Source of the DNA: DSVQ01 sp964484765
Lineage (GTDB): Bacteria; Planctomycetota; Planctomycetia; Planctomycetales; Planctomycetaceae
Assembly (NCBI GenBank): GCA_964484765.1
Contig: CAZAGI010000018.1
Coordinates: 45,324 to 109,323, forward strand
Direction of reading: 5' to 3'
DNA: 64,000 bases
Notes under the pieces: model-generated
What the model saw: the letters and a program-made list of their open reading frames with translations, nothing else
Database searches by the model: none
Told to the model about the DNA's origin: nothing
Shown here: in pieces, positions 54,276-63,949 of the stretch
How positions within the stretch are numbered: the first letter of the stretch is position 1
Layout: every line of letters starts with the position of its first letter
Position numbers and translations under genes: made by a program

Positions 54276-55696
54276 ACAATCTCACCTCCCAGCAGCGCAA
54301 GTTTGTGTATCTCTTCGCAATCCTGCTGCTTCTCATACCCATCATCGCGCTGGGGATGCCCGCCGATGGTACGCCGAACTCCGGCGGTTCGATCGCGCGC
54401 CTGCGTCAGGACCTCGATCTGGGAGAAAGCGACCTCGGCGATCTCGATCCGTCCGGTGCGGCGATGAATCTCGCGCTGCTGGGTCTCCGTGGCGTGGCCG
54501 CTAACATTCTCTGGATGCAGGCCGAAGACCAGAAGAATCACAAAGACTGGGCGGAACTGCGCGTCACCACCGATTCCATCATCCGTCTGCAGCCGCACTT
54601 TGTGAAAGTGTGGGAATACAACGGCTGGAACCTGGCGTACAACGTGTCCGCCGAATGGGACGCCGTTCCCGACCGCTATTTCTGGGTGAAAGAAGGGGGC
54701 AAATTCCTGCAGCGCGGCGTCAAACGCAATCAAAAGTCTCCCGATTTGCGCTGGTACGTCGGCAACATTTACGGGAAGAAGATCGGGCAGTCGGACGAAG
54801 CCCGTTTCTTCCGCCGGTACTTCCTTCAAGACCCAGATCCGAAATTCAACAAGGGGATCGATCCGGAGTTCAACGAGGGCAGCGAAGACCACTATCTCGT
54901 CGCTAAATACTGGTACCAGTTGGCGAACGACTCCGAGTCAAAGGCGCGCCAGACCATCATGGACCGCTCAATTTTCCGGTCGTATCCGGCGCGTTCACAG
55001 TTGGACTATGCGGCTGTCCTGTACAAGTACGGTTTCAGCGAGGAGTACGACCGCGAAGTCGGCGATCGGAAACTGACCGACGACGAAGCGAAAGCGCTGG
55101 AAATCCGCGTGCGGGAAAAGTTAAAGGAACAAACCCGTCAGGCGTGGGTGCTTGGTCTGGACGACTGGACCAAGCGTTACGGGCAGGAATTGTTCTCCGT
55201 GGAATATCTCCCGGGCATTGTGATCCAGATGCGGATGGAAATGTCGGAGGAAGAACTGCAAGGCCTCGGCAAAACCCCCGAGGGGATCGACCAGTTGCGC
55301 CGCGCTGTCGACAGTTACCAGAAGATGAACAATTACCGCTATTGGCGCACGCGGGCCCTGTGCGAATCGGAAACCAACACGGCGGAAGCGCACTGGGCGC
55401 TGTTCGCTGCGGGTGAAGAATACCGCAAGCAGAACACGGCCGAAGCCCTGAAGTTTTCCGAGCAGTCGATGGCGCTGTTCGAAACCACGCTCGAGAAATT
55501 TCCCGAACTCCGCGACGAAGACAATTTCGTTGAGGAGGCGCTTAAGTCTGTGCTGATTTGGAATTACGTGTACCGCCTGATCGGCGACAAGCCGCCGGAA
55601 AATTACCCCCTGAAAAGCCTTTGGGAAGCCAAGCAGCAATTTGTTCCCGAAATCGAACGTCGGATGGAGCGCGATTCGCGGACCACGAATCAGTGA
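54272..55696 (+). CDS. Anchored TPR-like protein coupled to the exporter
   Basis: The 474-residue protein has one membrane helix near the N-terminus (FVYLFAILLLLIPIIALGM) and then a helical region with alternating aromatic residues typical of TPR-like arrays (GVAANILWMQAEDQKNHKDW, WEYNGWNLAYNVSAEW, RWYVGNIYGKKIGQSDEA). The C-terminal part has TAEALKFSEQSMALFETTLE, a clear TPR-type hairpin. It is translationally coupled to the permease. An accessory role in export or assembly is inferred; the family appears confined to planctomycetes as far as I recall. Confidence 0.75.
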   Translation: MNNLTSQQRKFVYLFAILLLLIPIIALGMPADGTPNSGGSIARLRQDLDLGESDLGDLDPSGAAMNLALLGLRGVAANILWMQAEDQKNHKDWAELRVTTDSIIRLQPHFVKVWEYNGWNLAYNVSAEWDAVPDRYFWVKEGGKFLQRGVKRNQKSPDLRWYVGNIYGKKIGQSDEARFFRRYFLQDPDPKFNKGIDPEFNEGSEDHYLVAKYWYQLANDSESKARQTIMDRSIFRSYPARSQLDYAAVLYKYGFSEEYDREVGDRKLTDDEAKALEIRVREKLKEQTRQAWVLGLDDWTKRYGQELFSVEYLPGIVIQMRMEMSEEELQGLGKTPEGIDQLRRAVDSYQKMNNYRYWRTRALCESETNTAEAHWALFAAGEEYRKQNTAEALKFSEQSMALFETTLEKFPELRDEDNFVEEALKSVLIWNYVYRLIGDKPPENYPLKSLWEAKQQFVPEIERRMERDSRTTNQ

Positions 55697-55804
55697 GATC
55701 CAGGCACTCTCTGAAATCTTCTGGCGTCCCGGTCGTGCTTGCGGCCGGGATGCGTGGGTTTTGTGCCGATTTCGGCCTTTCTCGCCGCTGCGAACGCCAT
55801 TCTC

Positions 55805-55822
55805 TTGTACTTCTGGTACAAT
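55805..55822 (+). promoter_or_regulatory. Inverted repeat over a -10-like box upstream of rsfS
   Basis: TTGTAC and GTACAA (55805-55810 and 55816-55821) form a perfect inverted repeat with 5 bases between. Its right arm overlaps TACAAT (55817-55822), a good -10. No strong -35 accompanies it. A repressor-type operator is possible. Confidence 0.3.
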
Positions 55823-55933
55823 CTATCCCTCGTGCCCGAACCCCAAGGGCGTCCGCGTCGTCTGTTCCGATCGTTGTGGTCGGGACAATTCCGGCTGCGA
55901 CGCCCGACCGCCTCCCGATCTGACAGCCCATTC

Positions 55934-56344
55934 ATGCCAGCGACTCTCGAAACTCAACGTCAGCGCAGCCTGCACGACGCCTGCTGCTGCGCGCAAATCG
56001 CCGAAGAATTCCGCGGCCGGGACACGGTCGTCCTCGACTTGACCGAAGTGACACCGATTGTCGATTACTTCGTCATCACCACGGGGATCAACCCGCGACA
56101 GATGGTCGCTTTGGCGGAAGAAGTCCGCGTGCAGATGAAGACCCGCGGCAATGTCGGCCGCAGCCTGGAAGGCGGACACGACTCCGCGTGGCTGCTGCAG
56201 GATTTCGGCGACATCGTGCTGCACGTCTTCACGGCGGAAGCCCGGGATCTGTACGATCTCGAACATCTGTGGGCCGACGGTCGCAAGATCGATTGGCGCG
56301 CGGAACTGGGTCTCCCGCCGGCGAAGGCCGCCGTCCCGGTGTGA
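55934..56344 (+). CDS. rsfS: Ribosome silencing factor
   Basis: RsfS (Iojap/YbeB) binds ribosomal protein L14 and blocks subunit joining in stationary phase. The 136-residue protein has the family pattern: DLTEVTPIVDYFVITTGINPRQ, GHDSAWLLQDFGDIVLHVF and EARDLYDLEHLW. The open frame continues upstream to 55739 with unlikely residues; ATG 55934 gives the usual N-terminus. The stop codon lies in the left arm of an inverted repeat. The common neighbour nadD is absent here. Confidence 0.93.
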   Translation: MPATLETQRQRSLHDACCCAQIAEEFRGRDTVVLDLTEVTPIVDYFVITTGINPRQMVALAEEVRVQMKTRGNVGRSLEGGHDSAWLLQDFGDIVLHVFTAEARDLYDLEHLWADGRKIDWRAELGLPPAKAAVPV

Positions 56345-56466
56345 CCAGCCCGAAGCGCGAGCGCCGGGTCACCAATGCTCGGCGTGGGTGGCTGCGGAGT
56401 AGCGGATGAGCCCTCGTTCCACAAGTCTGAGCTCAATGAGACCCGTCGCTCGCGCTCCGGGCTGGT
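56344..56466. repeat. Inverted repeat of the GCCCGAAGCGCGAGCG type
   Basis: The arm at 56344-56370 (ACCAGCCCGAAGCGCGAGCG, then CCGGGTC) is the near-exact reverse complement of 56440-56466 (four mismatches or fewer). About 69 bases separate them. The motif is familiar as an abundant planctomycete short repeat. The left end supplies the rsfS stop codon; the right end is just before the argS start region. Probably a REP-like pair. Confidence 0.7.
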
Positions 56467-56502
56467 ACGGTCTTTGAAGTGAATCCTGCGAAGAACGCCT
56501 CC

Positions 56503-58470
56503 ATGAACATCCTCTTCGAACTGCGCGAACGGTTGCGGACGGCGCTCACCGGAATGGTCGACGACGTCGGCCCCTATGCGGAGATGCTCAAGCCGACGCA
56601 AGACCCCAAGTTCGGCGATTTTCAGGCCAACTGCGCGATGCCGCTGGGCAAGCAGCTCAAGCGCCCGCCTCGCGACGTCGCCGCGGACATCGTCGCGAGG
56701 TTCGATGTCGCGGATCTTTGCGAGACACCGGAAATCGCCGGGCCGGGTTTTATCAATCTGAAACTGCGAGCCGATGTCATCGCCAATGCCGCCGCGGCAC
56801 TGGTCGCCGATGACCGCCTCGGTGTCGCGCAGGTCATCACGCCGCGGACATTTGTGGTGGATTACTCCTCGCCAAATGTCGCCAAGCCGATGCATGTGGG
56901 GCATCTCCGCAGCACGGTGATCGGCCAGGCGCTCGATCGCGTGCTGCGGTTCCTCGGCCATAAGGTTTACAGCGATAACCACGTCGGCGACTGGGGCACG
57001 CAGTTCGGGATGATCATTTATGGTTACAAGCATTTCCGGAATGACGACGCGTACAAGGTCGCTCCGGTCGCGGAACTCGCGCGGCTCTACCGGTTGGTGA
57101 ATCAACTCAGTGATTACTACGACGCTGTTGCTAACACTGCGAATCTCGACGCTGAAGTGCGGCTGGCGGAAACTGCACTTACCGATGCCCAGCGCCGCGT
57201 GACAGCTGATGCGAAAGACAAAGACGCCGCGAAAGCCGCAAAGAAAGCCGAAGCCGCGGTGGTCGCCGCCAAAGATGCGGTGAAATCAGCACAGAAAAAG
57301 CGGGACGCTGTCGCAGCCGATCCTCAGTTGAAAGCGCTCGCCGATGCACATCCCAAAATCGCGGAACTCGCGCGGCAGGAAACGGCGAAACTTCACGCCG
57401 GAGATGCGGAGAATCTCGCGCTCTGGCACGCGTTCATTCCGCAATGTCTCGCGGCGCTGGATTCGATGTACCAGCGGTTCGGAGTGAAATTCGATCTCAC
57501 GCTCGGCGAAAGTTTTTACAACCCGATGCTCGCCGGGATCGTCGATGACCTCACAGCGAAGGGACTCGCGCGGGAAAGTGACGGGGCCACCTGCGTCTTT
57601 GTCGAAGGTAACGCCGCTCCGTTTATCATCCAGAAAGCCGACGGCGCGTTCACGTATGCGACGACCGATCTCGCCACCATCAAGTATCGCATCGACACGT
57701 TGAAAGCCGATGCGGCGCTGTATGTCGTCGATGCCCGACAAGGCGAACATTTCCAACTGCTGTTCGCGACCGCAAAGGCGATGGGATACGGTCAACTCGA
57801 ATGCCGGCACGTCAGCTTCGGCACGATCCTCGGCGATGACCGGCGCCCGTTCAAAACCCGCACGGGAGACACCGTCGGCCTGGAAAGTCTGCTCGACGAA
57901 GCGATTGCGCGGGCACGGGCCATCGTCGATGAGAACGACGATTTCAAGAAAGACGGACCGGAACTCGATGCAGCCACACGGGCAGAGGTCGCGGAGATCG
58001 TGGGCATCGGCGGCGTGATCTATGCCGACCTGCATCACAACCGCGACAGCGATTACATCTTCAGTTGGGACAAGATGCTCGCCAAAACCGGCGACACCGC
58101 GACGTACATTCAGTATGCGTATGCTCGAGTCCGCGGTATCTTTGCCCGGCATGGTCTTGATGCCGAGACACTGCGGAAATCCGGCGGCACGGTCCTGCTC
58201 AATACACTCGCAGAACGACAGATGGCGTTGCAACTTCTGCGATTCGCGGAAGCGCTGGCGGATGTCGTGGTGGATTATCGGCCGAACTTGCTCACGCAAT
58301 ATCTGTACGACACAGCGAATTCGTTCGCGACGTTCTACGAACACTGTCCGGTTCTCAAAGAACCCGACGCGGCGGTTCGTACCAGCCGGTTGCTGCTGTG
58401 CGACCTGACTGCGCGCGTGCTTAAAACCGGGTTGAACCTGCTCGGGATTCGCGTCGCCGAAAAGATGTAG
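56503..58470 (+). CDS. argS: Arginyl-tRNA synthetase with Ala/Lys-rich insertion
   Basis: ArgS charges tRNA-Arg. The 655-residue protein has the N-terminal Add1 domain, the class I motif as HVGH at 131-134 (SPNVAKPMHVGHLRSTVIG), GDWGTQFGM, and the anticodon-binding domain at the C-terminus (NSFATFYEHCPVL, LNLLGIRV). Between about residues 216 and 280 it has an extra segment dense in Ala, Lys, Asp and Glu (AKDKDAAKAAKKAEAAVVAA), likely a coiled-coil, which accounts for about 65 of the 78 residues beyond the E. coli length. The in-frame GTG at 56479 is an alternative start. Confidence 0.95.
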   Translation: MNILFELRERLRTALTGMVDDVGPYAEMLKPTQDPKFGDFQANCAMPLGKQLKRPPRDVAADIVARFDVADLCETPEIAGPGFINLKLRADVIANAAAALVADDRLGVAQVITPRTFVVDYSSPNVAKPMHVGHLRSTVIGQALDRVLRFLGHKVYSDNHVGDWGTQFGMIIYGYKHFRNDDAYKVAPVAELARLYRLVNQLSDYYDAVANTANLDAEVRLAETALTDAQRRVTADAKDKDAAKAAKKAEAAVVAAKDAVKSAQKKRDAVAADPQLKALADAHPKIAELARQETAKLHAGDAENLALWHAFIPQCLAALDSMYQRFGVKFDLTLGESFYNPMLAGIVDDLTAKGLARESDGATCVFVEGNAAPFIIQKADGAFTYATTDLATIKYRIDTLKADAALYVVDARQGEHFQLLFATAKAMGYGQLECRHVSFGTILGDDRRPFKTRTGDTVGLESLLDEAIARARAIVDENDDFKKDGPELDAATRAEVAEIVGIGGVIYADLHHNRDSDYIFSWDKMLAKTGDTATYIQYAYARVRGIFARHGLDAETLRKSGGTVLLNTLAERQMALQLLRFAEALADVVVDYRPNLLTQYLYDTANSFATFYEHCPVLKEPDAAVRTSRLLLCDLTARVLKTGLNLLGIRVAEKM

Positions 58471-58503
58471 AGACTTGTCAAGACGCATCAACGGCTGGCG
58501 AAA

Positions 58504-58534
58504 TGTTCTTCGTTGCAGTAGAATTCTATAGAAT
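58504..58534 (+). promoter_or_regulatory. Promoter-like site with perfect palindrome
   Basis: TGTTCT (58504-58509), 17 bases, TATAGA (58527-58532). The -10 lies within the perfect 12-base palindrome ATTCTATAGAAT (58523-58534). It is about 45 bases upstream of the PSD1 ATG at 58577 and could be a protein-binding site. Confidence 0.35.
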
Positions 58535-58576
58535 ATCAACTGCCCGGACTGATCGCTTTCCCGACGAGAACTCTCC

Positions 58577-61500
58577 ATGCGCTGGTGCTGTCTCGCTGCT
58601 TCATTGTTGATGACGTTCGCTGGCTCGACGGTCGCCGCAGATCCGAAACGGTTGATCGATTTCAACCGTGAAGTGCGGCCGATTCTCTCGAACAGTTGCT
58701 TCAAATGTCACGGGCCAGATGAGAAGGAACGCAAGGGCGGAACCGACGGCCTGCGATTCGACACGCTGGCCGGCGCAACGGCCGATCTGGGCGGTCATCA
58801 GGCGATCAAACCGGGACAGCCCGAAGCTAGCTTGATTATCAAGCGTGTGACTTCGACCGACGCCGACGAAATCATGCCGCCGCGCGGGCATGGCAAGCCG
58901 CTCTCCGCTGCGGAGATCGCCACGCTCACGGAATGGATTCGGCAGGGTGCTCCGTATGCGGCGCATTGGTCATACGTGAAGCCCTCGCGGCCCGCACTGC
59001 CCGAGGTGAAGAACGTCGCGTGGTCGCAGACGCCGATCGATCGCTTCCTGCTCGCACGCATGGAACAGGACGGGCTGGCACCGCAAAGCCCTGCCGATGA
59101 CCGCGCCGTCATTCGCCGTGTCGCCCTCGATCTCACGGGCTTGCCGCCGACACGCGCTGAAGTGGATGCGTTCCTGAAGGACACGGCGGCAAATCGCTAC
59201 GAGCGGATGGTGGATGGTTATCTCAAAAAGCCGGCCTATGGCGAACACTGGGCGCGGTTGTGGCTCGATCTCGCCCGGTATGCCGACTCTGCCGGGTACG
59301 CCGATGACCCGGCGCGCATTATCTGGGCGTACCGCGATTACGTCATCCGTTCGTTCCAGCAGAACAAGCCGTTCGATCAATTTACGATTGAGCAAATCGC
59401 CGGAGACCTGCTGCCGGATGCCACCGAAGAGCAACTCATCGCCACGGGATTTCAACGCAATACGCTGACCAACAGCGAAGGTGGAACCAACGACGAAGAG
59501 TTCCGCAATGTGGCGATCGTCGACCGGGTGAATACGACGCTGGCCGTGTGGATGGGGACGACGATTGCCTGCGCTCAGTGCCATTCCCATAAATACGACC
59601 CATTAACGCAGGAAGAGTTCTTCAAGCTGTTCGCGTTCTACAACCAGTCGGAAGACGCCGACCGTCGCGATGAAACGCCGTTGCTCGATTTGTACTCCGA
59701 AGAACAGCGCCAACAGAAACAGGCGTGGCAAGCGGAACTCGCGCAGCTCGAACAGAAACTGAAAACCACGACGCCCGAATTGATCGCGTCCCAGCAACAA
59801 TGGGAGGCGTCGCTGCCAAAATCTCTGCCGTGGAATCCGCTACTGCCGGCAACAATCACGCGTCAAAGCGGAAAGCTCGCCACGATCGCGGCTGACGGGA
59901 CTGTTGTCGCAACCGAAGCGGCCCCCACCGATCGTTACAAGGTCGCCATTCCGCTCAGCGAAAAAACCACGCTCACCGCGTTGCGCCTGGAAACCGTGCC
60001 GAATGCCGGTCTCGCGAGTGGTAACTTTGTGCTGAATCGTGTGCAGGCCACGATCGATCCTCCCGCGGGGCAACCGCTGAAGGGGCGGTTTGTCCGCATC
60101 GAGATTCCCGGTTCGCAGAAGATCCTGTCACTCGCGGAAGTCCAGGTCTTTCAAGGAGCAGAGAACGTCGCGCGGACCGGCAAGGCCACGCAAAGTTCCA
60201 CCGACTATGACGGCCCGCCGCCATTGGCCATCGATGGCAACACCGACGGCCGGTATGTCGAAGCGAAGTCGACCACGCACACCGCGATCTCCGATAACCC
60301 GTGGTGGGAAGTCGAATTGAAAGCGGCGACGTCGATCGACCGCCTGGCAATCTGGAACCGGACCGACAACGGCGTTGGTTCGCGACTGGCCCAATTCCGC
60401 GTGGCAATTCTCGACGACAACCGGCAGGTCGTGTGGGAGAAAACCGTTGCCGAGCCGCCAAATCCCAGTCTCGACCTGTCTCTTTCGGGGTCACGGCCCA
60501 TCGTGTTCGCGGCCGCGTTTGCCGATTTTTCGCAAGCCGGCTTCGATCCTGCCGACGTGCTTCTCGAAAAAGCTCCCGCGGGGAAGAAGCTTACGGGTTG
60601 GGCGATTGGTGGCCAAATCCCGCAACCACATCACCTCACGCTGCTGCCCAGCGCCGCGGTGGAACTCCCCGCGGGCAGCGTACTCACGATCACTCTGGGG
60701 CAAGAGTCGGAACATCAAAACCATCTACTCGGACAGTTCCGCCTGATGATGACGTCGGAACCACGAGCGGCGACATTGGCCCGTATTCCGGCGAATGTGC
60801 TCAATATCATCCCCAAGGCTGCTGCCGAACGGACAACCACCGAACAGCAAGCGCTTGCCGACTACTACCGCGGCATCGCGCCGGAACTGCAAGCCGCGCG
60901 CGATCGTCGAGCCCTCGTGCAAAAATCGCTCGCCGATCAGAAGCCTTACACGACGGTGCCGATCATGCGCGATCTTGCCGCGAACCAGCGCCGCAAGACG
61001 CAGTTGCAGCATCGCGGCAATTTTATGGACTTGGGGCAGGAAGTGACGGAAGGTGTGCCCGCCGCGTTTCATTCGCTGCCGAGCGACTTGCCGCCCACGC
61101 GATTGGCGCTGGCGCGATGGTTGATTGATCGGGAAAACCCCCTGACCGCCCGCGTGATGATGAACCGGTTGTGGGAACAGCTCTTCGGCATCGGCATTGT
61201 CGCCACCAGTGAAGAATTCGGCGCTCAAGGCGAGCTGCCGTCGCATCCCGAGTTGCTGGACTGGCTTGCCGTCGAGTTCATGGACAGTGGCTGGAACATG
61301 CAGCACATGCTGAAGCTCATGGTGATGTCGGCCGCGTACCGGCAGTCATCCGCGGTGACGGGCGATTCGTACCAGCACGATCCCGACAACCGCCTGCTCG
61401 CGCGCGGCCCGCGGTTCCGCATGTCTGCGGAGATGATTCGCGATCAGGCGCTCGCCGTCAGCGGCTTGCTCAGCACGAAACAATTCGGACCCCCGGTGAA

Positions 61501-62038
61501 TCCGCCGCAGCCCAAACTGGGAGTTTCCGCGGCCTTCGGCAGCGCCGTCGACTGGCAAACCAGCATGGGCGAGGACAAATTCCGCCGGGCGCTCTATACC
61601 ACATGGCGAAGGTCGAACCCGTATCCGTCGATGTCGACGTTCGACGCTCCGAATCGTGAAGTCTGCACGCTGCGACGGTCGCGGACCAACACGCCATTGC
61701 AGGCGCTCGTGACGCTCAACGATCCGGTCTACCTCGAAGCCGCCCAGGCCCTCGCGCGAAAGATTCTCGCGGACGGCGGAGCCACCGTTGACGATCAGGC
61801 GCGGTGGGCGTGGGAAACGTGCCTGTCGCGCCCGCCCACTGCCACAGAACTGCAGTCCGTCACGGCGTTGTTCCGTCGAACTAAAGAACGGTTGGCGACA
61901 CAACCGGAGAACGCGAAAAAACTCGCCACGAATCCACTCGGGCCGGCCCCGGAGGGCGTCGACATCACCACTCTCGCGGCCTGGTCTGTCACCGCAAACG
62001 CGATTTTGAACCTCGACGAAATGTTCATGCGGCGGTGA
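58577..62038 (+). CDS. Secreted PSCyt1 / DUF1549 / DUF1553 protein with discoidin-like insert
   Basis: The 1153-residue protein starts with a signal peptide (MRWCCLAASLLMTFAGSTVA), then PSCyt1 with the haem motif CFKCH (followed by GPDEKERKGG), DUF1549 (PPTRAEVDAFL, YGEHWARLWLDLARYADS, ACAQCHSHKYDPL), and C-terminal DUF1553 (PLTARVMMNRLWEQLFGIG, NTPLQALVTLNDPVYLEAA). Between them, residues about 500-640 carry a galactose-binding-like domain (FVRIEIPGSQKILSLAEVQVF, NPWWEVELKAATSIDRLAIW), as in F5/8-type C domains that bind sugars. That suggests a carbohydrate substrate. No DUF1501 gene follows in the window. Confidence 0.9.
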   Translation: MRWCCLAASLLMTFAGSTVAADPKRLIDFNREVRPILSNSCFKCHGPDEKERKGGTDGLRFDTLAGATADLGGHQAIKPGQPEASLIIKRVTSTDADEIMPPRGHGKPLSAAEIATLTEWIRQGAPYAAHWSYVKPSRPALPEVKNVAWSQTPIDRFLLARMEQDGLAPQSPADDRAVIRRVALDLTGLPPTRAEVDAFLKDTAANRYERMVDGYLKKPAYGEHWARLWLDLARYADSAGYADDPARIIWAYRDYVIRSFQQNKPFDQFTIEQIAGDLLPDATEEQLIATGFQRNTLTNSEGGTNDEEFRNVAIVDRVNTTLAVWMGTTIACAQCHSHKYDPLTQEEFFKLFAFYNQSEDADRRDETPLLDLYSEEQRQQKQAWQAELAQLEQKLKTTTPELIASQQQWEASLPKSLPWNPLLPATITRQSGKLATIAADGTVVATEAAPTDRYKVAIPLSEKTTLTALRLETVPNAGLASGNFVLNRVQATIDPPAGQPLKGRFVRIEIPGSQKILSLAEVQVFQGAENVARTGKATQSSTDYDGPPPLAIDGNTDGRYVEAKSTTHTAISDNPWWEVELKAATSIDRLAIWNRTDNGVGSRLAQFRVAILDDNRQVVWEKTVAEPPNPSLDLSLSGSRPIVFAAAFADFSQAGFDPADVLLEKAPAGKKLTGWAIGGQIPQPHHLTLLPSAAVELPAGSVLTITLGQESEHQNHLLGQFRLMMTSEPRAATLARIPANVLNIIPKAAAERTTTEQQALADYYRGIAPELQAARDRRALVQKSLADQKPYTTVPIMRDLAANQRRKTQLQHRGNFMDLGQEVTEGVPAAFHSLPSDLPPTRLALARWLIDRENPLTARVMMNRLWEQLFGIGIVATSEEFGAQGELPSHPELLDWLAVEFMDSGWNMQHMLKLMVMSAAYRQSSAVTGDSYQHDPDNRLLARGPRFRMSAEMIRDQALAVSGLLSTKQFGPPVNPPQPKLGVSAAFGSAVDWQTSMGEDKFRRALYTTWRRSNPYPSMSTFDAPNREVCTLRRSRTNTPLQALVTLNDPVYLEAAQALARKILADGGATVDDQARWAWETCLSRPPTATELQSVTALFRRTKERLATQPENAKKLATNPLGPAPEGVDITTLAAWSVTANAILNLDEMFMRR

Positions 62039-62158
62039 TTCGGTACGGCATGAGAACATTGATCGCCGCGATAAAACAGTACCCCATGTGATCGCATCGC
62101 GTTCCGCGGGTGCATCGCAGTTCTGTCATGAATTCATCCCTGGTTAAGGTGTTGCTCC

Positions 62159-63916
62159 ATGTCCGTTCGGATTGGAATTGGATTACTCTTCCTGGCGATC
62201 ACGTCGCCGCTTCACAGCGCCGAACCCACGGCGGCGACGAAGCAACTGCACACTCTGTTCGATGCCGAATGGGAACTCGGTCTCAAAGAAGCTCCGACAT
62301 TTGCCACGCACCTGGGTGATAAGCGCTACGACAACGTCTGGCCGGATGTCAGCCTTTCGGCAATTGAACGCCGGTTTCGGCATCAGAAAGAGGTGCTGCA
62401 ACAACTGCAGGCGATGAAAGCCGGCGAGTTATCCACGCAGGACAAACTCAACGCTGCGCTCTATCAGAATCAGTTGGAAATCGACATTGCCGCGCGCCCG
62501 TTTCAGGGCTTCCTCATGCCGCTCGACATGCGCGGCGGCATTCAGGACGAAGGCAGTGTCGCCGACGTCATTGCGTTCGATGCGGTTTCCGACTACGAAA
62601 ACTGGCTCGCGCGCATCCGGGCCTTTCCGGTCTATCTGAATCAAACCATCGACCTGATGCGCGAAGGCGTGCGGCAGAAAATCGTGCAGCCGCAGATTGT
62701 GATGCAGCGCGTGCCGGCACAAATCAAGCGTCAGATTGTGGACGATCCCACCAACAGCCTGTTCTATAAACCGTTCAAATCCTTCCCGGCATCCATCGCC
62801 AAGGCCGATCAGGAACGCCTGCAGAAGGAAGCCCAGGACGCCATCCGCGAACACATCGTCCCGGCGTACAAGAAGTTCGCGGAGTTCTTCGACAAGGAGT
62901 ATTTCCCGAACTGTTTCACCAGCGTCGGTGCCTGGCAGTTACCACAGGGCGACAAATTCTATGCCCACTGTGCGCGGTCATTCACCACCACGTCACTCAC
63001 GCCGGATGAGATCCACGAGATCGGTTTGAAGGAAGTCGCCCGCATCCGCGCGGAGATGGAACGCATCAAGGAGAAGGTGAAGTTTCAGGGTTCGCTATTG
63101 GAGTTCTTCGAACATTTGCGGCACGCGCCGGAGTTCTACTATACCGATGCGAAAGACCTGCTGACGGCGTATCAGGCGTTCTGCAAACGGGTCGATCCGC
63201 AACTTCCAAAAATGTTCAAAACGCTGCCGCGAATTCCCTACGGCGTGGAACCGATCCCCGAACACATGGCCCCCGACACCACCGCGGCGTATTACCGCCC
63301 GCCCGCCGCCGATGGTTCGCGTGCTGGCAGCTACTTTGTGAATCTCTACAAACCAGAAGCGCGGCCGAAGTACGAGATCGCCGCGCTATCGCTGCACGAA
63401 GCGGTCCCCGGTCATCACCTGCAGATTGCGATCGCCACCGAACTGCTGGACGTCCCCGAGTTCCGCAAGCAGACGGGGTTCACCGCGTTCGTCGAGGGTT
63501 GGGCGCTCTACAGCGAAAGCCTCGGCGAAGAACTCGGCGTCTACGACGATCCGTACAGCAAGTTCGGCCAGCTCACCTATGAAATGTGGCGGGCGATCCG
63601 CCTCGTCGTCGACACCGGCCTGCATCACAAACGCTGGACGCGCGAGCAAGCCATCGACTACTTCCGCCAGAACGCCGCGAAGACGGAACTCGACATCGTG
63701 AACGAAGTCGACCGCTACATCGGCTGGCCCGGCCAAGCCCTCGCCTACAAAATCGGCGAGCTCAAAATCAAGGAACTCCGCGACCGCGCCAAAACCCGGC
63801 TCGGCCCCCGCTACGACCAGCGCACCTTCCACGACGTCATCCTCCGCAACGGCGCCGTGCCACTGGACGTGCTGGAAACGCAGGTGGATCAATGGATCGC
63901 GGAGAAACAGCAGTAA
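62159..63916 (+). CDS. DUF885 family exported metallopeptidase-like protein
   Basis: The 585-residue product has a signal peptide (MSVRIGIGLLFLAITSPLHS) and the DUF885 layout: FDAEWELGLKEAPTFATHLGD near the N-terminus, YYRPPAADGSRAGSYFVNLY, and the zinc-type motif SLHEAVPGHHLQIAIA at about residues 410-425, followed by FVEGWALYSESLGEELG. The HExxxGHH arrangement is that of a gluzincin-like M32/M2 relative. A peptidase role is likely but unproven for the family. ATG 62159; 120 bases after the PSD1 gene. Confidence 0.88.
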   Translation: MSVRIGIGLLFLAITSPLHSAEPTAATKQLHTLFDAEWELGLKEAPTFATHLGDKRYDNVWPDVSLSAIERRFRHQKEVLQQLQAMKAGELSTQDKLNAALYQNQLEIDIAARPFQGFLMPLDMRGGIQDEGSVADVIAFDAVSDYENWLARIRAFPVYLNQTIDLMREGVRQKIVQPQIVMQRVPAQIKRQIVDDPTNSLFYKPFKSFPASIAKADQERLQKEAQDAIREHIVPAYKKFAEFFDKEYFPNCFTSVGAWQLPQGDKFYAHCARSFTTTSLTPDEIHEIGLKEVARIRAEMERIKEKVKFQGSLLEFFEHLRHAPEFYYTDAKDLLTAYQAFCKRVDPQLPKMFKTLPRIPYGVEPIPEHMAPDTTAAYYRPPAADGSRAGSYFVNLYKPEARPKYEIAALSLHEAVPGHHLQIAIATELLDVPEFRKQTGFTAFVEGWALYSESLGEELGVYDDPYSKFGQLTYEMWRAIRLVVDTGLHHKRWTREQAIDYFRQNAAKTELDIVNEVDRYIGWPGQALAYKIGELKIKELRDRAKTRLGPRYDQRTFHDVILRNGAVPLDVLETQVDQWIAEKQQ

Positions 63917-63949
63917 GAGAAACGCACCGCGACCATGCGAGGTGCCACC

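Noticed and set aside
57286..58704. 472-codon minus-strand open frame
   Set aside because: It is antisense to argS, whose motifs are complete.
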